Origin: a virus
Reading direction: 5' to 3' (one strand)
DNA: 41,498 nucleotides
Virus record (IMG/VR): IMGVR_UViG_3300037584_001118
Location: 1 to 41,498 of that record
Part shown: positions 29,097-39,285 of the stretch, piece by piece
Layout: each line of letters opens with the position of its first letter
Numbering within the stretch: the stretch's first letter is position 1
The notes under the pieces: generated by a model
The model's input: only the letters and a program-made list of their open reading frames with translations
What the model was told of the DNA's origin: nothing
Database searches by the model: none
Made by a program: the position numbers and the translations under genes

Positions 29097-32000
29097 TGGC
29101 AACAATTACACAAACTATTCCAGCGTTGACGGCTGGCATTTCACAACAACCTGACGAGCAAAAGATTCCCGGTCAGGTGAAAGACATGGTGAACGCCTTA
29201 CCTGACGTTACACAAGGATTATTAAAAAGACCTGCTGGAAAGTTTGTGGCATCTTTAAGTGATGGTACTAAAAATTCATCAGCAGATGGTAAATGGTTTC
29301 ATTACTACAGAGATGAAACTGAACAGTATATAGGACAGATTCATAAGAATGGAACAGTCAGGATTTGGGACTGTCTTACTGGTGCCGAGAAAAATGTAGT
29401 TGATGGTATTGGTAATAATACATATTTAACTCACACTAATGATGAAGATATTCAAACTTTAACTCTCAACGATTTTACTTACTTAAATAACAGATCCATT
29501 AAAACTGAAATGGATACATTAACAGAACCTCTTGGAGATTTTGGGAAAGAAATTTTTGTTGAATTGAAAAGTATATCTTATGCAAAACAGTATGCGTTAA
29601 ATGTTTTTGATAATACAACTACGCAACCAGTTTCTACAGCAACAAGAATAAATGTTGAACTAATTGGTTCAAGTAATAATTATGGGACAACAGCAGGATA
29701 TTTAACACCACATAGTTTAAGAGATAACTATACGACATACAACGATATCGAATCTAATGGTGATGATTTATTTAACCCAACTGATAAATCTGCGGGAGAT
29801 GGTAGAGATGCTTATGCACCAAATGTAGGCACTCGTATTTTTGATATCACTGATGATAAGATTCTTATTGATGAAAATGCTATTGGTGGAATAACTTACA
29901 ATAATAATAATCCTAAAGAAATTGGTTCAATAACTTATAACTCTGGTGTTACTGAAACTGACGAGAATGGTGTTAGTCAAAGTATGCAAAGTAAAGGAGA
30001 TAACTTTAAGTACTCTATAAATGTCATAAATGCTTCTGGACAGAATGTTAGTACACAGACTAATAGAACCCGAGCAAACAACCTCCAACCTAAAAATCTT
30101 TACTTTCGTATAGCAACAACAGGTCAATCAGTGCCTTTTGCAGAGGGCTCTGGAAATAGTCAAGAAACTAAATATAAAGCTAGATATACAACAACATTTG
30201 ATTTACTACATGGTGGTGAAGGATGGGAAACTGGTGATTACTTTTTTGTTTGGATGAAAGATGGCTATTACAAAGTAACTGTAGAAGCTACAAGTACATC
30301 AGTTATCCAAGCTAACTTAGCATTAGTTAGACCTAACCCAACCCCGTTTGATACTGAGACAACTATTACTGCTGAAAGTATTCTTGGTTCTATTAGAGAA
30401 GAAATAACTGGTAGTGCCACAGCATCTACTGGAAATGGTTTTACTGTTACACAAATTGGTACAGGATTACATATAAAAAGATCTACTAATTTTAACGCGT
30501 CTACTCCTGTAGGTGAACTCTTAAACGTAGTTGCTGGAAAGGTTAATGATGTTGGTGATCTTCCTTCTCAGTGTAAAGACGGAATGGTAGTTGAAGTTGT
30601 CAACAGTGTTGCTGACGAAGATAATCATTTTGTAAAATTCTTTGGAAATAGTGGTAGAGATGGTGAAGGTACATGGGAAGAATGTGCTAAACCGGGAAGA
30701 ACTATAAGGCTAAAAAGATCCAAGATGCCAGTTGTTTTAATAAGAACTGCTGATGGTAATTTTAGGATTAGTGAATTAGATGGATCTACATATTCAATTG
30801 GAGGAGTAACTCAACCAGCCGTACCTCAATGGGACGATGCAATTTGTGGTGATGATGTTACAAACCCTGAACCATCTTTTATAGGTAAAACTATAAATAA
30901 AATGGTCTTTTTTAGAAATAGATTTTGTATTCTTTCAGATGAATATATAGTATTATCTCGTCCCGGAGACTTTACAAACTTCTTTGCTAAATCTGCAATA
31001 GTTCAAGTTGCTAGTGATCCAATAGATATTTCTGCTAGTTCAGAATACCCAGCAATTTTATATGACGGTATTCAAGTTAATACTGGATTAGTTTTATTTT
31101 CTAAGAATCAGCAATTCATGCTCACTACAGATAGTGATGCCTTTACTCCTCTAACAGCTAAGATCAATGCTCTTTCTACTTATAACTTCAACACTGCAAC
31201 TAACCCTATCTCTCTTGGCACCACACTAGGTTTTTTAGATAATGCCGGTAAGTTCTCAAGATTCTTTGAGATGGCACAAGTGCAGAGAGAAGGAGAACCT
31301 CAAGTAATAGAACAAAGTGCAGTAGTTTCTAGACTATTTGAAAAAGATCTAAAACTTATATCTAACTCTAGAGAAAACTCAGCTATTTTCTTTAGTGAAG
31401 AAGGTACATCTACTCTCTATGGATATAGATACTTTGATCAAATTACTGAAAGAAGATTAGCATCATGGTTTAAATGGACACTTACTGGAACTATTCAGTA
31501 CCATTGCATGCAAGATGACAATTTATTTGTAGTTGTACGTAATAACAGTAAAGATCAATTACTAAAATATTCAATAAAAATGGACTCTAATACTTTTGCA
31601 TTAGCAGAAAATAGAGTACATCTAGATCATTTAATGTCAGTAAGTGGTTGGACTTATAACACAGTTACTAATAAATCTACAAAAGCTAAACCAACCGGAT
31701 TAGAAAGTTCAAATCAACTTGCAGCCTATGACGTAGACGCTGGTAATAACTTAGGTAGATATGGTCTAATTACTATTAATGGTTCTAACTTAGAACTTGA
31801 TGGTGATTGGTCTGGAGAGACATTCCTTATTGGATATCAATTTACTCTGGAAGTAAAACTACCAACTATCTACTATCTAACTCAAAACGGTCAAAATTGG
31901 AGAGCTGATACTAGAGCTAATACAGTTATCCATAGAGTTAAGTTTGGGTTTGGTCCAATAGGTTTATATAAAACAACTGTAAGTAGAAAAGGTAAAACTG

Positions 32001-32212
32001 ATTATAATGAAGAATTTGAAGTTACTTCTGCTGACCAATATTCTGCGAACACAGGAGTAATTGTAGACGATAATAATTTAAGAACAGTTCCTATATACGA
32101 CAGAAATATAAACGCAGCAATAACTATTAAATCTACACACCCAGCTCCAGCCACAATTCATAACATGACGTGGGAAGGAGTTTACACAAACAATAATTAC
32201 GAGCGTGTCTAA
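29096..32212 (+). CDS. Tail tubular protein B / nozzle (T7 gp12-like)
   Basis: A 1038-residue beta-rich protein (T7: 794), so longer than its model. It starts TITQTIPALTAGISQQPDEQ then KIPGQVKDMVNALPDVTQGL, the clear N-terminal signature of gp12. An added stretch of about 200 residues around 150-400 is Asn/Thr/Asp-rich. The C-terminal half has AICGDDVTNPEPSFIGKTIN and FFRNRFCILSDEYIVLSRPG. It forms the six-fold tail nozzle that binds fibres. It shares eight bases with the next gene. Confidence 0.93.
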   Translation: MATITQTIPALTAGISQQPDEQKIPGQVKDMVNALPDVTQGLLKRPAGKFVASLSDGTKNSSADGKWFHYYRDETEQYIGQIHKNGTVRIWDCLTGAEKNVVDGIGNNTYLTHTNDEDIQTLTLNDFTYLNNRSIKTEMDTLTEPLGDFGKEIFVELKSISYAKQYALNVFDNTTTQPVSTATRINVELIGSSNNYGTTAGYLTPHSLRDNYTTYNDIESNGDDLFNPTDKSAGDGRDAYAPNVGTRIFDITDDKILIDENAIGGITYNNNNPKEIGSITYNSGVTETDENGVSQSMQSKGDNFKYSINVINASGQNVSTQTNRTRANNLQPKNLYFRIATTGQSVPFAEGSGNSQETKYKARYTTTFDLLHGGEGWETGDYFFVWMKDGYYKVTVEATSTSVIQANLALVRPNPTPFDTETTITAESILGSIREEITGSATASTGNGFTVTQIGTGLHIKRSTNFNASTPVGELLNVVAGKVNDVGDLPSQCKDGMVVEVVNSVADEDNHFVKFFGNSGRDGEGTWEECAKPGRTIRLKRSKMPVVLIRTADGNFRISELDGSTYSIGGVTQPAVPQWDDAICGDDVTNPEPSFIGKTINKMVFFRNRFCILSDEYIVLSRPGDFTNFFAKSAIVQVASDPIDISASSEYPAILYDGIQVNTGLVLFSKNQQFMLTTDSDAFTPLTAKINALSTYNFNTATNPISLGTTLGFLDNAGKFSRFFEMAQVQREGEPQVIEQSAVVSRLFEKDLKLISNSRENSAIFFSEEGTSTLYGYRYFDQITERRLASWFKWTLTGTIQYHCMQDDNLFVVVRNNSKDQLLKYSIKMDSNTFALAENRVHLDHLMSVSGWTYNTVTNKSTKAKPTGLESSNQLAAYDVDAGNNLGRYGLITINGSNLELDGDWSGETFLIGYQFTLEVKLPTIYYLTQNGQNWRADTRANTVIHRVKFGFGPIGLYKTTVSRKGKTDYNEEFEVTSADQYSANTGVIVDDNNLRTVPIYDRNINAAITIKSTHPAPATIHNMTWEGVYTNNNYERV

Positions 32213-32699
32213 ATACATTCACCCAGCAACGTTAGAGGCTGCACTTCGTGTGGCTTCTAACCTTTTACCCGATGACTATCGGGAGGTTACAGAAGGTCAT
32301 GGACATGACCCTTTAAATGCACTAGTCGTAGGTTTTCATAACTGCGACTCAGTTTATTTTGAAGTGCCAAATGGCGAGATAGCAGGCATGGCAGGAGTTC
32401 ACGAAGGTGGACAAATCTGGATGCTTTGCACCCCAGCTATCTACGAATATCCTCATACCTTTGCTAGAGAAGCAAAACGGTATGTGAATGCAAGAACAGA
32501 AAAGTTACTGTGGAACATTGTTGACGAAAGAAACAAAGTCCATATCAAGTTACTTAGGTTTTTAGGTTTTAAATTTCTTAGGAGATTTCCCTACGGACCA
32601 AACAATTTATCCTTTATAGAATTTTGCCGTGTGCAGTCCAGCAGCAATAGGTCCAGCGTTCTCAGCAATAGCAGGAGCTCAAGCAGCGTCAGCAAGTAA
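32205..32699 (+). CDS. Internal virion protein A-like (T7 gp13-like), GNAT fold
   Basis: A 164-residue protein starting at GTG 32205, inside the end of gp12. The segment GEIAGMAGVHEGGQIWMLCT and a later VDERNKVHIKLLRFLGFKFL resemble T7 gp13 and acetyltransferase-like phage proteins (N...H...FL...GF). The last 25 residues are a Ser/Arg/Asn-rich tail, which overlaps the following gene by 71 bases in another frame. T7 gp13 helps load internal core proteins. Enzymatic activity cannot be judged. Confidence 0.78.
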   Translation: MSKYIHPATLEAALRVASNLLPDDYREVTEGHGHDPLNALVVGFHNCDSVYFEVPNGEIAGMAGVHEGGQIWMLCTPAIYEYPHTFAREAKRYVNARTEKLLWNIVDERNKVHIKLLRFLGFKFLRRFPYGPNNLSFIEFCRVQSSSNRSSVLSNSRSSSSVSK

Positions 32700-33291
32700 T
32701 GCAGCCGCTAAAAGAAATTATGAGCATCAACTAAAAGTCAGAGAACGTAAGTGGATGCAAACAAGAACTACTTATGCAACTAAGAAAGTTCAGTTCGAGC
32801 AAGAAGTTGACCAGTCAAATATCGCAGCTCAACGTGCTTACTCAAGAACACAACAACAATTAAATAATGCAAGATCTCTAGCAATTCTTCAGAATCAGGA
32901 AGACTTTAAAAAGATGCTTCAAAACGAAGGAATAATAGAAGCTTCAGCAGCAGAGCGAGGTGTTAGAGGTAAGTCCGTAGCTAGACAATTAGTTATGAAC
33001 AATCAAAACTTTGGTATTAGTCAAGCGATGAGATCCAGAGGTTTAACTCAAGCTGGTTACAAAGCTAAGCAAGTTAATGAAGATGTAAACATACAACTTA
33101 AATCGTTATTAAATAGATCCTATGGTCAGGTAGTTATGCAACCAGTACAAGACATAGCACCACCACCTCCTGTAATGCAGAACGTAGGTATGACTTTAAT
33201 GCTAGGCATGGGTCAGGCGTTAGGTTCTGGTATAGCAGGTAATGACGGTCTAATGGAAAAATGGGGTTTCAAATCAAAAACAAAGGTATAA
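32629..33291 (+). CDS. Internal virion protein B (T7 gp14-like)
   Basis: A 220-residue protein starting at GTG 32629 (MCSPAAIGPAFSAIAGAQAA). A helical Ala/Gln-rich body follows, with ERGVRGKSVARQLVMNNQNF around residues 109-128 and a hydrophobic Gly-rich segment (VGMTLMLGMGQALGSGIAG) near 186-204. T7 gp14 (196 residues) is ejected first and forms the outer-membrane pore. Position and helical composition support the call. Confidence 0.88.
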   Translation: MCSPAAIGPAFSAIAGAQAASASNAAAKRNYEHQLKVRERKWMQTRTTYATKKVQFEQEVDQSNIAAQRAYSRTQQQLNNARSLAILQNQEDFKKMLQNEGIIEASAAERGVRGKSVARQLVMNNQNFGISQAMRSRGLTQAGYKAKQVNEDVNIQLKSLLNRSYGQVVMQPVQDIAPPPPVMQNVGMTLMLGMGQALGSGIAGNDGLMEKWGFKSKTKV

Positions 33292-33294
33292 TAA

Positions 33295-35355
33295 ATGATT
33301 CCTAATTACAACATAACTGGGCAATCAGTAACTCCTCAAGAGATAGTAGATGTAGTCCCAGAACAAGAAGCTTCTGACAGAGCTATACAAGCGTCAGAAG
33401 AGAGATACTTACAGCAGCTAGAAAAAAATAATGCTGATAGAGTAAGGAATACCGAAAAGACTTGGGAAGGTTTAGCTTCTCTCTCAGGGAAAGTCGGAGA
33501 AATAATTAAACAAAGACAAGACAAACATAGATCTGACAGAGAAGCACAGATAAAACTAGACATACTTACTAGAGGTGTTAGTCCAGAATTGGAAGCTACT
33601 TTTAAAGGTGAAAGAGATTTACTATTTGAAGATGATCTAGCCACACAAGAATTTGCTTCTAAATACGAAGAGGAAACCGGTGACAGTATCACCGCTCAAG
33701 AATTTCGTAAGATGGCTGGCTGGGAAAAGTATATGGTTGCAGAACAATATGCTTTAGAAAAAGCCAAAGGTTATGACCAGTATGTTTATGATGCTTATGA
33801 AACTACAAAGATAGATGTTATTAGAGATGGTAAAGAAGTTTCAGTTGGTCACTTAGATAATCTTTCTCCAGCAGAACAAGCAGCATTAGACACAAAGATT
33901 AAGTTTGAATATGCAAGACAGTTTGCAGGATTAAACGAAGCACTTGTAGCTACGGTTGTTAAACCAGAGATAGATAAGTTTGACGACGCTAGACGTAAGA
34001 AACAAGCTGTAGAAAGAGAAGCTAATTATCAGGCACAAGTAAAAGCATCTGACAGCAGAATGATTGCAGTTGGTTTTTCAACAGCTAACCCTGCTGATGG
34101 ACATCAACTTGCTCACGATTGGGCAGCTAGGTATGCCGCTAGAAATAGAACTTCTATTGGTGCTGGTAGGACAGCATTTAAAGAAAACCTAATTGATCTA
34201 GTTAGTGAGAATGTGATTACTTATTCAGAAGCTATGTCTATAGTTAATCACGAAATAACAGCTCGTGATGGTTCTACTAAGACTATGGGTTCTTGGAAAG
34301 AGTGGTCAGGTTTAGCAGGTGAATTAGCAGGTGCTGCCCAAATCGGTTCACAAGCTAGAGATGAAGCAAGAGAAGCTGATATTGCTGCTGATTTATCAGT
34401 TATTAGAGAAAACAAAAATTTATCTAATGACGGCAAAGCACAACTCATGGCTATATATAAAGAAAAGTATGATGGATATGTACCAACAGAACTAGCTGAT
34501 GCGTTACGTGGAACTTTAGATGATGATGTAGCTGAAGATATGATTCAAAAATCATTACGTTACCAAGGTGGTGTATATGACTTTGAAATGGAAAATGTCA
34601 GTACAGAAATTTTTAACAAATATAAAGATAAAATTATTGCATCTGGAGCTTTGAATCCGGGTACTCCTGATTATAAAAAAGCACAGAATTTATTAAAGGC
34701 TTACACCAACGCAGGAACAGGAGATACCTTTGGTGAGACTGATACTAAATCAGAAGAATGGTTAACACTGTATGGAAATTTAGAAGAGATATTTAACGAG
34801 ACTTATAAAGATACTTACATGCGTAATGGACAAATTGTAAGCACACCTCAAGATGCTTTTAGAGCTGCACAAGCTGCGGTTAAAGAAGTACTTACTGATT
34901 CAAGAGCTGTAAATAGATTAATGGTTCCTGAATTAGATCCTAGTGATGATTCCTACAGTAGAAGAATACAATTAAACTTACAACAATCTTCAGGTGGTAA
35001 GTGGAAAAAACGTCAACTAAGCACTGACCTTAAAACACAAGAAGAGTTAATAGCTTGGGGACAGACACCACTAAAACAATCTATAGATATACCAGATTAC
35101 TATCGAGACTTAGCAATGAGAATGGGTGTTAATCCTATTGATCTTGCTAATCAACAACTAAAATTTTATACAGAAGACGAAGTAAAAGAAGATAAAAAAG
35201 AACAAAAATATGACGATAAAGTCTTAGAACTTATTTATAAATATCCAACTCGTTCTCGTATTACAAGAGCAAGACTTGAAACAGAAGGAGCTGGTGACGC
35301 AAACGCTAAAACATCCATTTATAACAAAAAAGCTGTAATGAGAAAGGACAAGTAA
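33295..35355 (+). CDS. Internal core protein (T7 gp15-like)
   Basis: A 686-residue, largely helical protein (T7 gp15: 747). It is acidic and Lys/Glu-rich, with segments such as EASDRAIQASEERYLQQLEK, AEQAALDTKIKFEYARQFAG, LPDDYRE-free middle parts, and DIPDYYRDLAMRMGVNPIDL near the C-terminus. It sits between gp14 and gp16 in the fixed T7 order. In T7 it forms the periplasmic tube of the ejection channel. The start ATG follows the gp14 stop by three bases. Confidence 0.9.
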   Translation: MIPNYNITGQSVTPQEIVDVVPEQEASDRAIQASEERYLQQLEKNNADRVRNTEKTWEGLASLSGKVGEIIKQRQDKHRSDREAQIKLDILTRGVSPELEATFKGERDLLFEDDLATQEFASKYEEETGDSITAQEFRKMAGWEKYMVAEQYALEKAKGYDQYVYDAYETTKIDVIRDGKEVSVGHLDNLSPAEQAALDTKIKFEYARQFAGLNEALVATVVKPEIDKFDDARRKKQAVEREANYQAQVKASDSRMIAVGFSTANPADGHQLAHDWAARYAARNRTSIGAGRTAFKENLIDLVSENVITYSEAMSIVNHEITARDGSTKTMGSWKEWSGLAGELAGAAQIGSQARDEAREADIAADLSVIRENKNLSNDGKAQLMAIYKEKYDGYVPTELADALRGTLDDDVAEDMIQKSLRYQGGVYDFEMENVSTEIFNKYKDKIIASGALNPGTPDYKKAQNLLKAYTNAGTGDTFGETDTKSEEWLTLYGNLEEIFNETYKDTYMRNGQIVSTPQDAFRAAQAAVKEVLTDSRAVNRLMVPELDPSDDSYSRRIQLNLQQSSGGKWKKRQLSTDLKTQEELIAWGQTPLKQSIDIPDYYRDLAMRMGVNPIDLANQQLKFYTEDEVKEDKKEQKYDDKVLELIYKYPTRSRITRARLETEGAGDANAKTSIYNKKAVMRKDK

Positions 35356-35401
35356 CTACGGATTACTTGCCTCTCATTTGGCAATATTTACCGTGGTAAC
35401 T

Positions 35402-38400
35402 ATGAATGAAAACTTTGACCCTACGCTTGAGATAGGAATATCTGGAGAAGGGTTGTCCGAAAAGGATACAACCTCAGCAGTAGAAAATATACAAGCTGCT
35501 GATATAAAACTTGGTAGAGAAATTACAGAACAAATTGAACCAACAACTGAACAGGTTCAAGAAGAAGAAGCTATAGAAGCAAACAAACCAGAAGAAGTAA
35601 AAGAAGAAGGTCCTACAGCAGGAGATTATGTAGCTGATACTTTTATTGGTTTAGGAGCTGGAGCTAGAGATATTGCTTCTAACATTATTACTGCACCAGA
35701 AAGAGTCATTGACTTTTTCAATGGTGAGATGGAAGAAGAAGGTAAAACTGAAGAAGGATATAAAACTGAGTGGGATCAGTTTATGTATGGTGACGGCGAT
35801 CCTATTGAAACTAAAACATGGTGGGGCGGCGTTGTTAGAGGTGCTACTGATGTTGTTGGAACTATTGCTGTAACAGGTGGTATGGGTAAAGCTGTAGGTT
35901 TATTAGGTCAAGCTAAAAAAGCTAGTACCTTAATTGGAACATTAAAAGAAGGTGCTTTACTTGGTTTGAGATATGACCTTGTTGCACAGAATGAATCACA
36001 AGATAACTTAACTGGAATGCTTAAAGAGCATTATGGTTGGCTAGATACACCATTCGCTACTAACGACGCAGATCATCCCGGAATAAGAAAACTAAAACAT
36101 ATCGTAGAAGGTATGGGTATAGGTTCCGTTATAGACGCAACCATATTTAAAATGACTCCACTAGCTAAAATGCTTGCTGGTCAAGTTTCTGAAAGTGCAC
36201 CTCGTGTAGCTACAAAAGTTGCCGATACTGCTATCCAAACAGGACAAAAAATAGGTGATTCAACTCAAAAATTAGGCAAAGGACTTACTGATTTAAAAGA
36301 TGATGTAGTTTCTGCTAATCCTGAAGATCTTACTTCTGTGGGTAAAAAGTTCCAAGAATTTATGTCTTCTAGAAAAGACAGTATCGAATTACAAAAAAGA
36401 GAACAAGCTAAATCTCAGATGAAAGATCCCGGGTTTAGAGCACCAAAGAACGAACCTATTGCAGATCCATGGCAAGGTGCAACTACCTCTAACAGTAGTG
36501 CAGCTAGTGTCGATAATTCTATAAAACGTACTAAGAAAGAATGGGGTGCAGAAGAAGGTCACGTAGGTTCTATGACATCCAACACTCAAATTGAGAGGAT
36601 GGCTAAAGGTACAGGTGAAACAGAAGAAGTTATAAAAGAAATACTTGGAAACTTTAGAAGTCAAGGATTTATAAAACAACTAGAAGAAACAGCAACTAGG
36701 CAAGGTAAAACTTTACAAGAAAGTATTGGTGAAGATCTTGATATGTTTAGGTCTGTTTACGAAGGTAGAAATACAAGTGATGTAAGTACAGCAGAGTTCT
36801 TTAAAAAATTTACAAAAGATTCAATTCCAGTAACTAATAAATCTGGAAAGAAAGTTGGTGAATATATGAAACCAATGTACATCAAAGCATTAGACATGGT
36901 TAATACTTCTTTGTTTAATGACATTAGAGACTCTGGTATTGCTGCACGAGAACTAGCAAATATAGCTGACCTTAAGGATATTGATGGTCCTGCTCAGCAA
37001 ATGGTAGAAAAACTAATTGCTGGTTTAAGACTTAGAAAAATATCTAGTGCAGAAGCATCACAACAACTTGCAGAGATAGGTGATTCACGTATTAGAAAAT
37101 TACCAAAAGAGTTTAATGAAGCCATAGATAAAGATGTACAACAAAGCATTGATGCTTTCCGTGCTGTTTTAGATATGACTACAGAACAAGATGGTGATGA
37201 AGTATTTAAAGCCATGCTTGAAGGAATATCAATGGCTAAAGAAATACACACTCTCGACGATTTAGACGCATTTATGCGTTACAAAATGAGAGGTGGTTCA
37301 TGGGCTGGAGATAAAAAGAAAACAGGTGCTTTATTAAGAGAGATGGGATCTATGTTTACTCATAGTGTTTTATCTGGACCTAAAACATCAGTACGAGCAG
37401 TCTTAGGTACGTCCACTGCAACATTTACTCGACCAATGGCTATGGCTATAGGTGGTGCAATGCGTGGTGATTTTATGACTTCAAGAGCTGCATTAGCTTC
37501 TCTTAATGCTATGCGTGAATCTATACCAGAATCATTCCAATTATTTAAGAGCAAATTAAATAGTTATTGGGCTGGTGATATTTCAACAATGAAAACTAGA
37601 TTTGTTGAGCGAACTAAAGCAGATGATGAATGGCTTGCTTATGGTCACTGGGCAGAAACTAGAGGAGATCGTATGGATAAACTTTTGTATCGTACTGCTA
37701 ATCTCGCAAGAGCTGCAAATGATAGTAGTTTCCTTACTTACTCAACTAAAATAATGGCGTCTACCGATGATGCTTTTTCATTAATTATTGGTAGAGCGAG
37801 AGCAAGAGAAAAAGCATTTCTAGAAGCTGCTGCTAAATTACCTGATTCTAATTTTGCAAACTTTGATGCCAAATTCTTTAAGGATATGGAAGATAAGTTT
37901 AATGAAAAAATATTTAATCCAGATGGTACTTTGACTGATGCTGCTGCTGAATATTCAAGAAAAGAAGCAACATTAACACAAGATTTAACTGGGTTTTCTG
38001 AAAAATTAGGAGAAGCATTTCAGTCAGCACCATGGGCTAGACCATTCTTTCTGTTTGCTAGAACAGGTGTAAACGGATTAACTCTAACTGCTAAACATAC
38101 ACCCGGACTAAATTTATTAGTTGATGAATTTAATCTAATAGCTAAAGCAAAACCCGGAGATGATTTAAGACCTCTTGCTAAGTATGGAATAAAAACTAAT
38201 AGAGATCTTATAAATGCTAAAGCTGTCCAAAGTGGAAGATTAGCTATGGGTGGTGCAGCATTAAGTATGGCATCAATGGCATATCTTAGTGGTAACTTAC
38301 ATGGCAATGGACCAACAGATAGAGTAAAAAGACAAGCATGGTTAGATGCTGGATGGAAACCAAGAACTATAAAAATTGGTGGAGTCTGGGTTAACTATGA

Positions 38401-39283
38401 TGCGTTTGAACCATATAACCAAATACTTGCATTAGTAGGAGATATAGGAGATCACCAAGATTTGATGGGTGAAGAGTGGGCAGAAGATAGTTTGGCAAAG
38501 TTAGGACTAGCATTAGCTAATACAGCTACAAGTAAATCTTATTTAGCTGGATTACAGTCCTTTGTAGATTTATTTTCTGGTGCTCCCGGACAGCAGAATA
38601 GAATACTTGCTTCTTTAGCAAATAATACAGTTCCTTTATCTGGTCTTAGGAATGAAATAGGTAAAGTACTAACTCCTTACACAAGAGAATTAGGATCTGA
38701 TTTTGGCAGTGCTATAAGAAATAGAAACTTAATAACTGAAAATATTGCAGTAGATCCGCTACCAATTAAATACGACATCTTAACTGGTAAACCTATTAAA
38801 GATCACGACTTTGTAACTCGTATGTTTAATGCAGCTTCACCTGTGAACTTTAACTTAGATTATTCTCCCGGTAGACAATTATTATTTGATAGTGGTTACG
38901 ACTTACGAACCTCAACATATTCAGCACCAGATGGAACAGATTTATCTGACAGTCCAAAGGTAAGGTCTATGTATCAAAAAGCTATAGGTGAGCAAAACTT
39001 ATTAGCTGACTTTGACAAGATGGCTGGAGAAGAATCAATACAAGTATCTATTGCTGAAATGAATTGGCACAAAAATAATGGATTAAAAGAAGTTGAACCA
39101 AGATCATTTCCACACTACAAGCGTATTGCAAAGTCGTTTGACCGAGCTAAGAAAAGAGCTTGGGCATCTCTTAAAAATGATAACGACGTCCAAAAACTCC
39201 TTATTGAAGAAAGAGATCAAAAGCTAAAAAATAGAAAAGCTAACACAGGAACCATAGACAAAATCTTAGAAATGCCTAAATAA
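35402..39283 (+). CDS. Internal core protein (T7 gp16-like)
   Basis: A 1293-residue protein from ATG 35402, close in size to T7 gp16 (1318). The frame is open back to TTG 35378, but the ATG is the better start. Segments include NVTAPERVI-like membrane-near stretches around residues 80-160 (GVVRGATDVVGTIAVTGGMG) and later GAALSMASMAYLSGNLHG. I saw no lytic transglycosylase signature like that at the N-terminus of T7 gp16, so the cell-wall opening function may be elsewhere. It forms part of the DNA-ejection channel. Confidence 0.9.
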   Translation: MNENFDPTLEIGISGEGLSEKDTTSAVENIQAADIKLGREITEQIEPTTEQVQEEEAIEANKPEEVKEEGPTAGDYVADTFIGLGAGARDIASNIITAPERVIDFFNGEMEEEGKTEEGYKTEWDQFMYGDGDPIETKTWWGGVVRGATDVVGTIAVTGGMGKAVGLLGQAKKASTLIGTLKEGALLGLRYDLVAQNESQDNLTGMLKEHYGWLDTPFATNDADHPGIRKLKHIVEGMGIGSVIDATIFKMTPLAKMLAGQVSESAPRVATKVADTAIQTGQKIGDSTQKLGKGLTDLKDDVVSANPEDLTSVGKKFQEFMSSRKDSIELQKREQAKSQMKDPGFRAPKNEPIADPWQGATTSNSSAASVDNSIKRTKKEWGAEEGHVGSMTSNTQIERMAKGTGETEEVIKEILGNFRSQGFIKQLEETATRQGKTLQESIGEDLDMFRSVYEGRNTSDVSTAEFFKKFTKDSIPVTNKSGKKVGEYMKPMYIKALDMVNTSLFNDIRDSGIAARELANIADLKDIDGPAQQMVEKLIAGLRLRKISSAEASQQLAEIGDSRIRKLPKEFNEAIDKDVQQSIDAFRAVLDMTTEQDGDEVFKAMLEGISMAKEIHTLDDLDAFMRYKMRGGSWAGDKKKTGALLREMGSMFTHSVLSGPKTSVRAVLGTSTATFTRPMAMAIGGAMRGDFMTSRAALASLNAMRESIPESFQLFKSKLNSYWAGDISTMKTRFVERTKADDEWLAYGHWAETRGDRMDKLLYRTANLARAANDSSFLTYSTKIMASTDDAFSLIIGRARAREKAFLEAAAKLPDSNFANFDAKFFKDMEDKFNEKIFNPDGTLTDAAAEYSRKEATLTQDLTGFSEKLGEAFQSAPWARPFFLFARTGVNGLTLTAKHTPGLNLLVDEFNLIAKAKPGDDLRPLAKYGIKTNRDLINAKAVQSGRLAMGGAALSMASMAYLSGNLHGNGPTDRVKRQAWLDAGWKPRTIKIGGVWVNYDAFEPYNQILALVGDIGDHQDLMGEEWAEDSLAKLGLALANTATSKSYLAGLQSFVDLFSGAPGQQNRILASLANNTVPLSGLRNEIGKVLTPYTRELGSDFGSAIRNRNLITENIAVDPLPIKYDILTGKPIKDHDFVTRMFNAASPVNFNLDYSPGRQLLFDSGYDLRTSTYSAPDGTDLSDSPKVRSMYQKAIGEQNLLADFDKMAGEESIQVSIAEMNWHKNNGLKEVEPRSFPHYKRIAKSFDRAKKRAWASLKNDNDVQKLLIEERDQKLKNRKANTGTIDKILEMPK

Positions 39284-39285
39284 GA

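Noticed and set aside
35378-35401. TTG 35378 as start of the gp16-like gene
   Set aside because: The added eight residues lie in poor context right after the previous gene; ATG 35402 is the more usual start.
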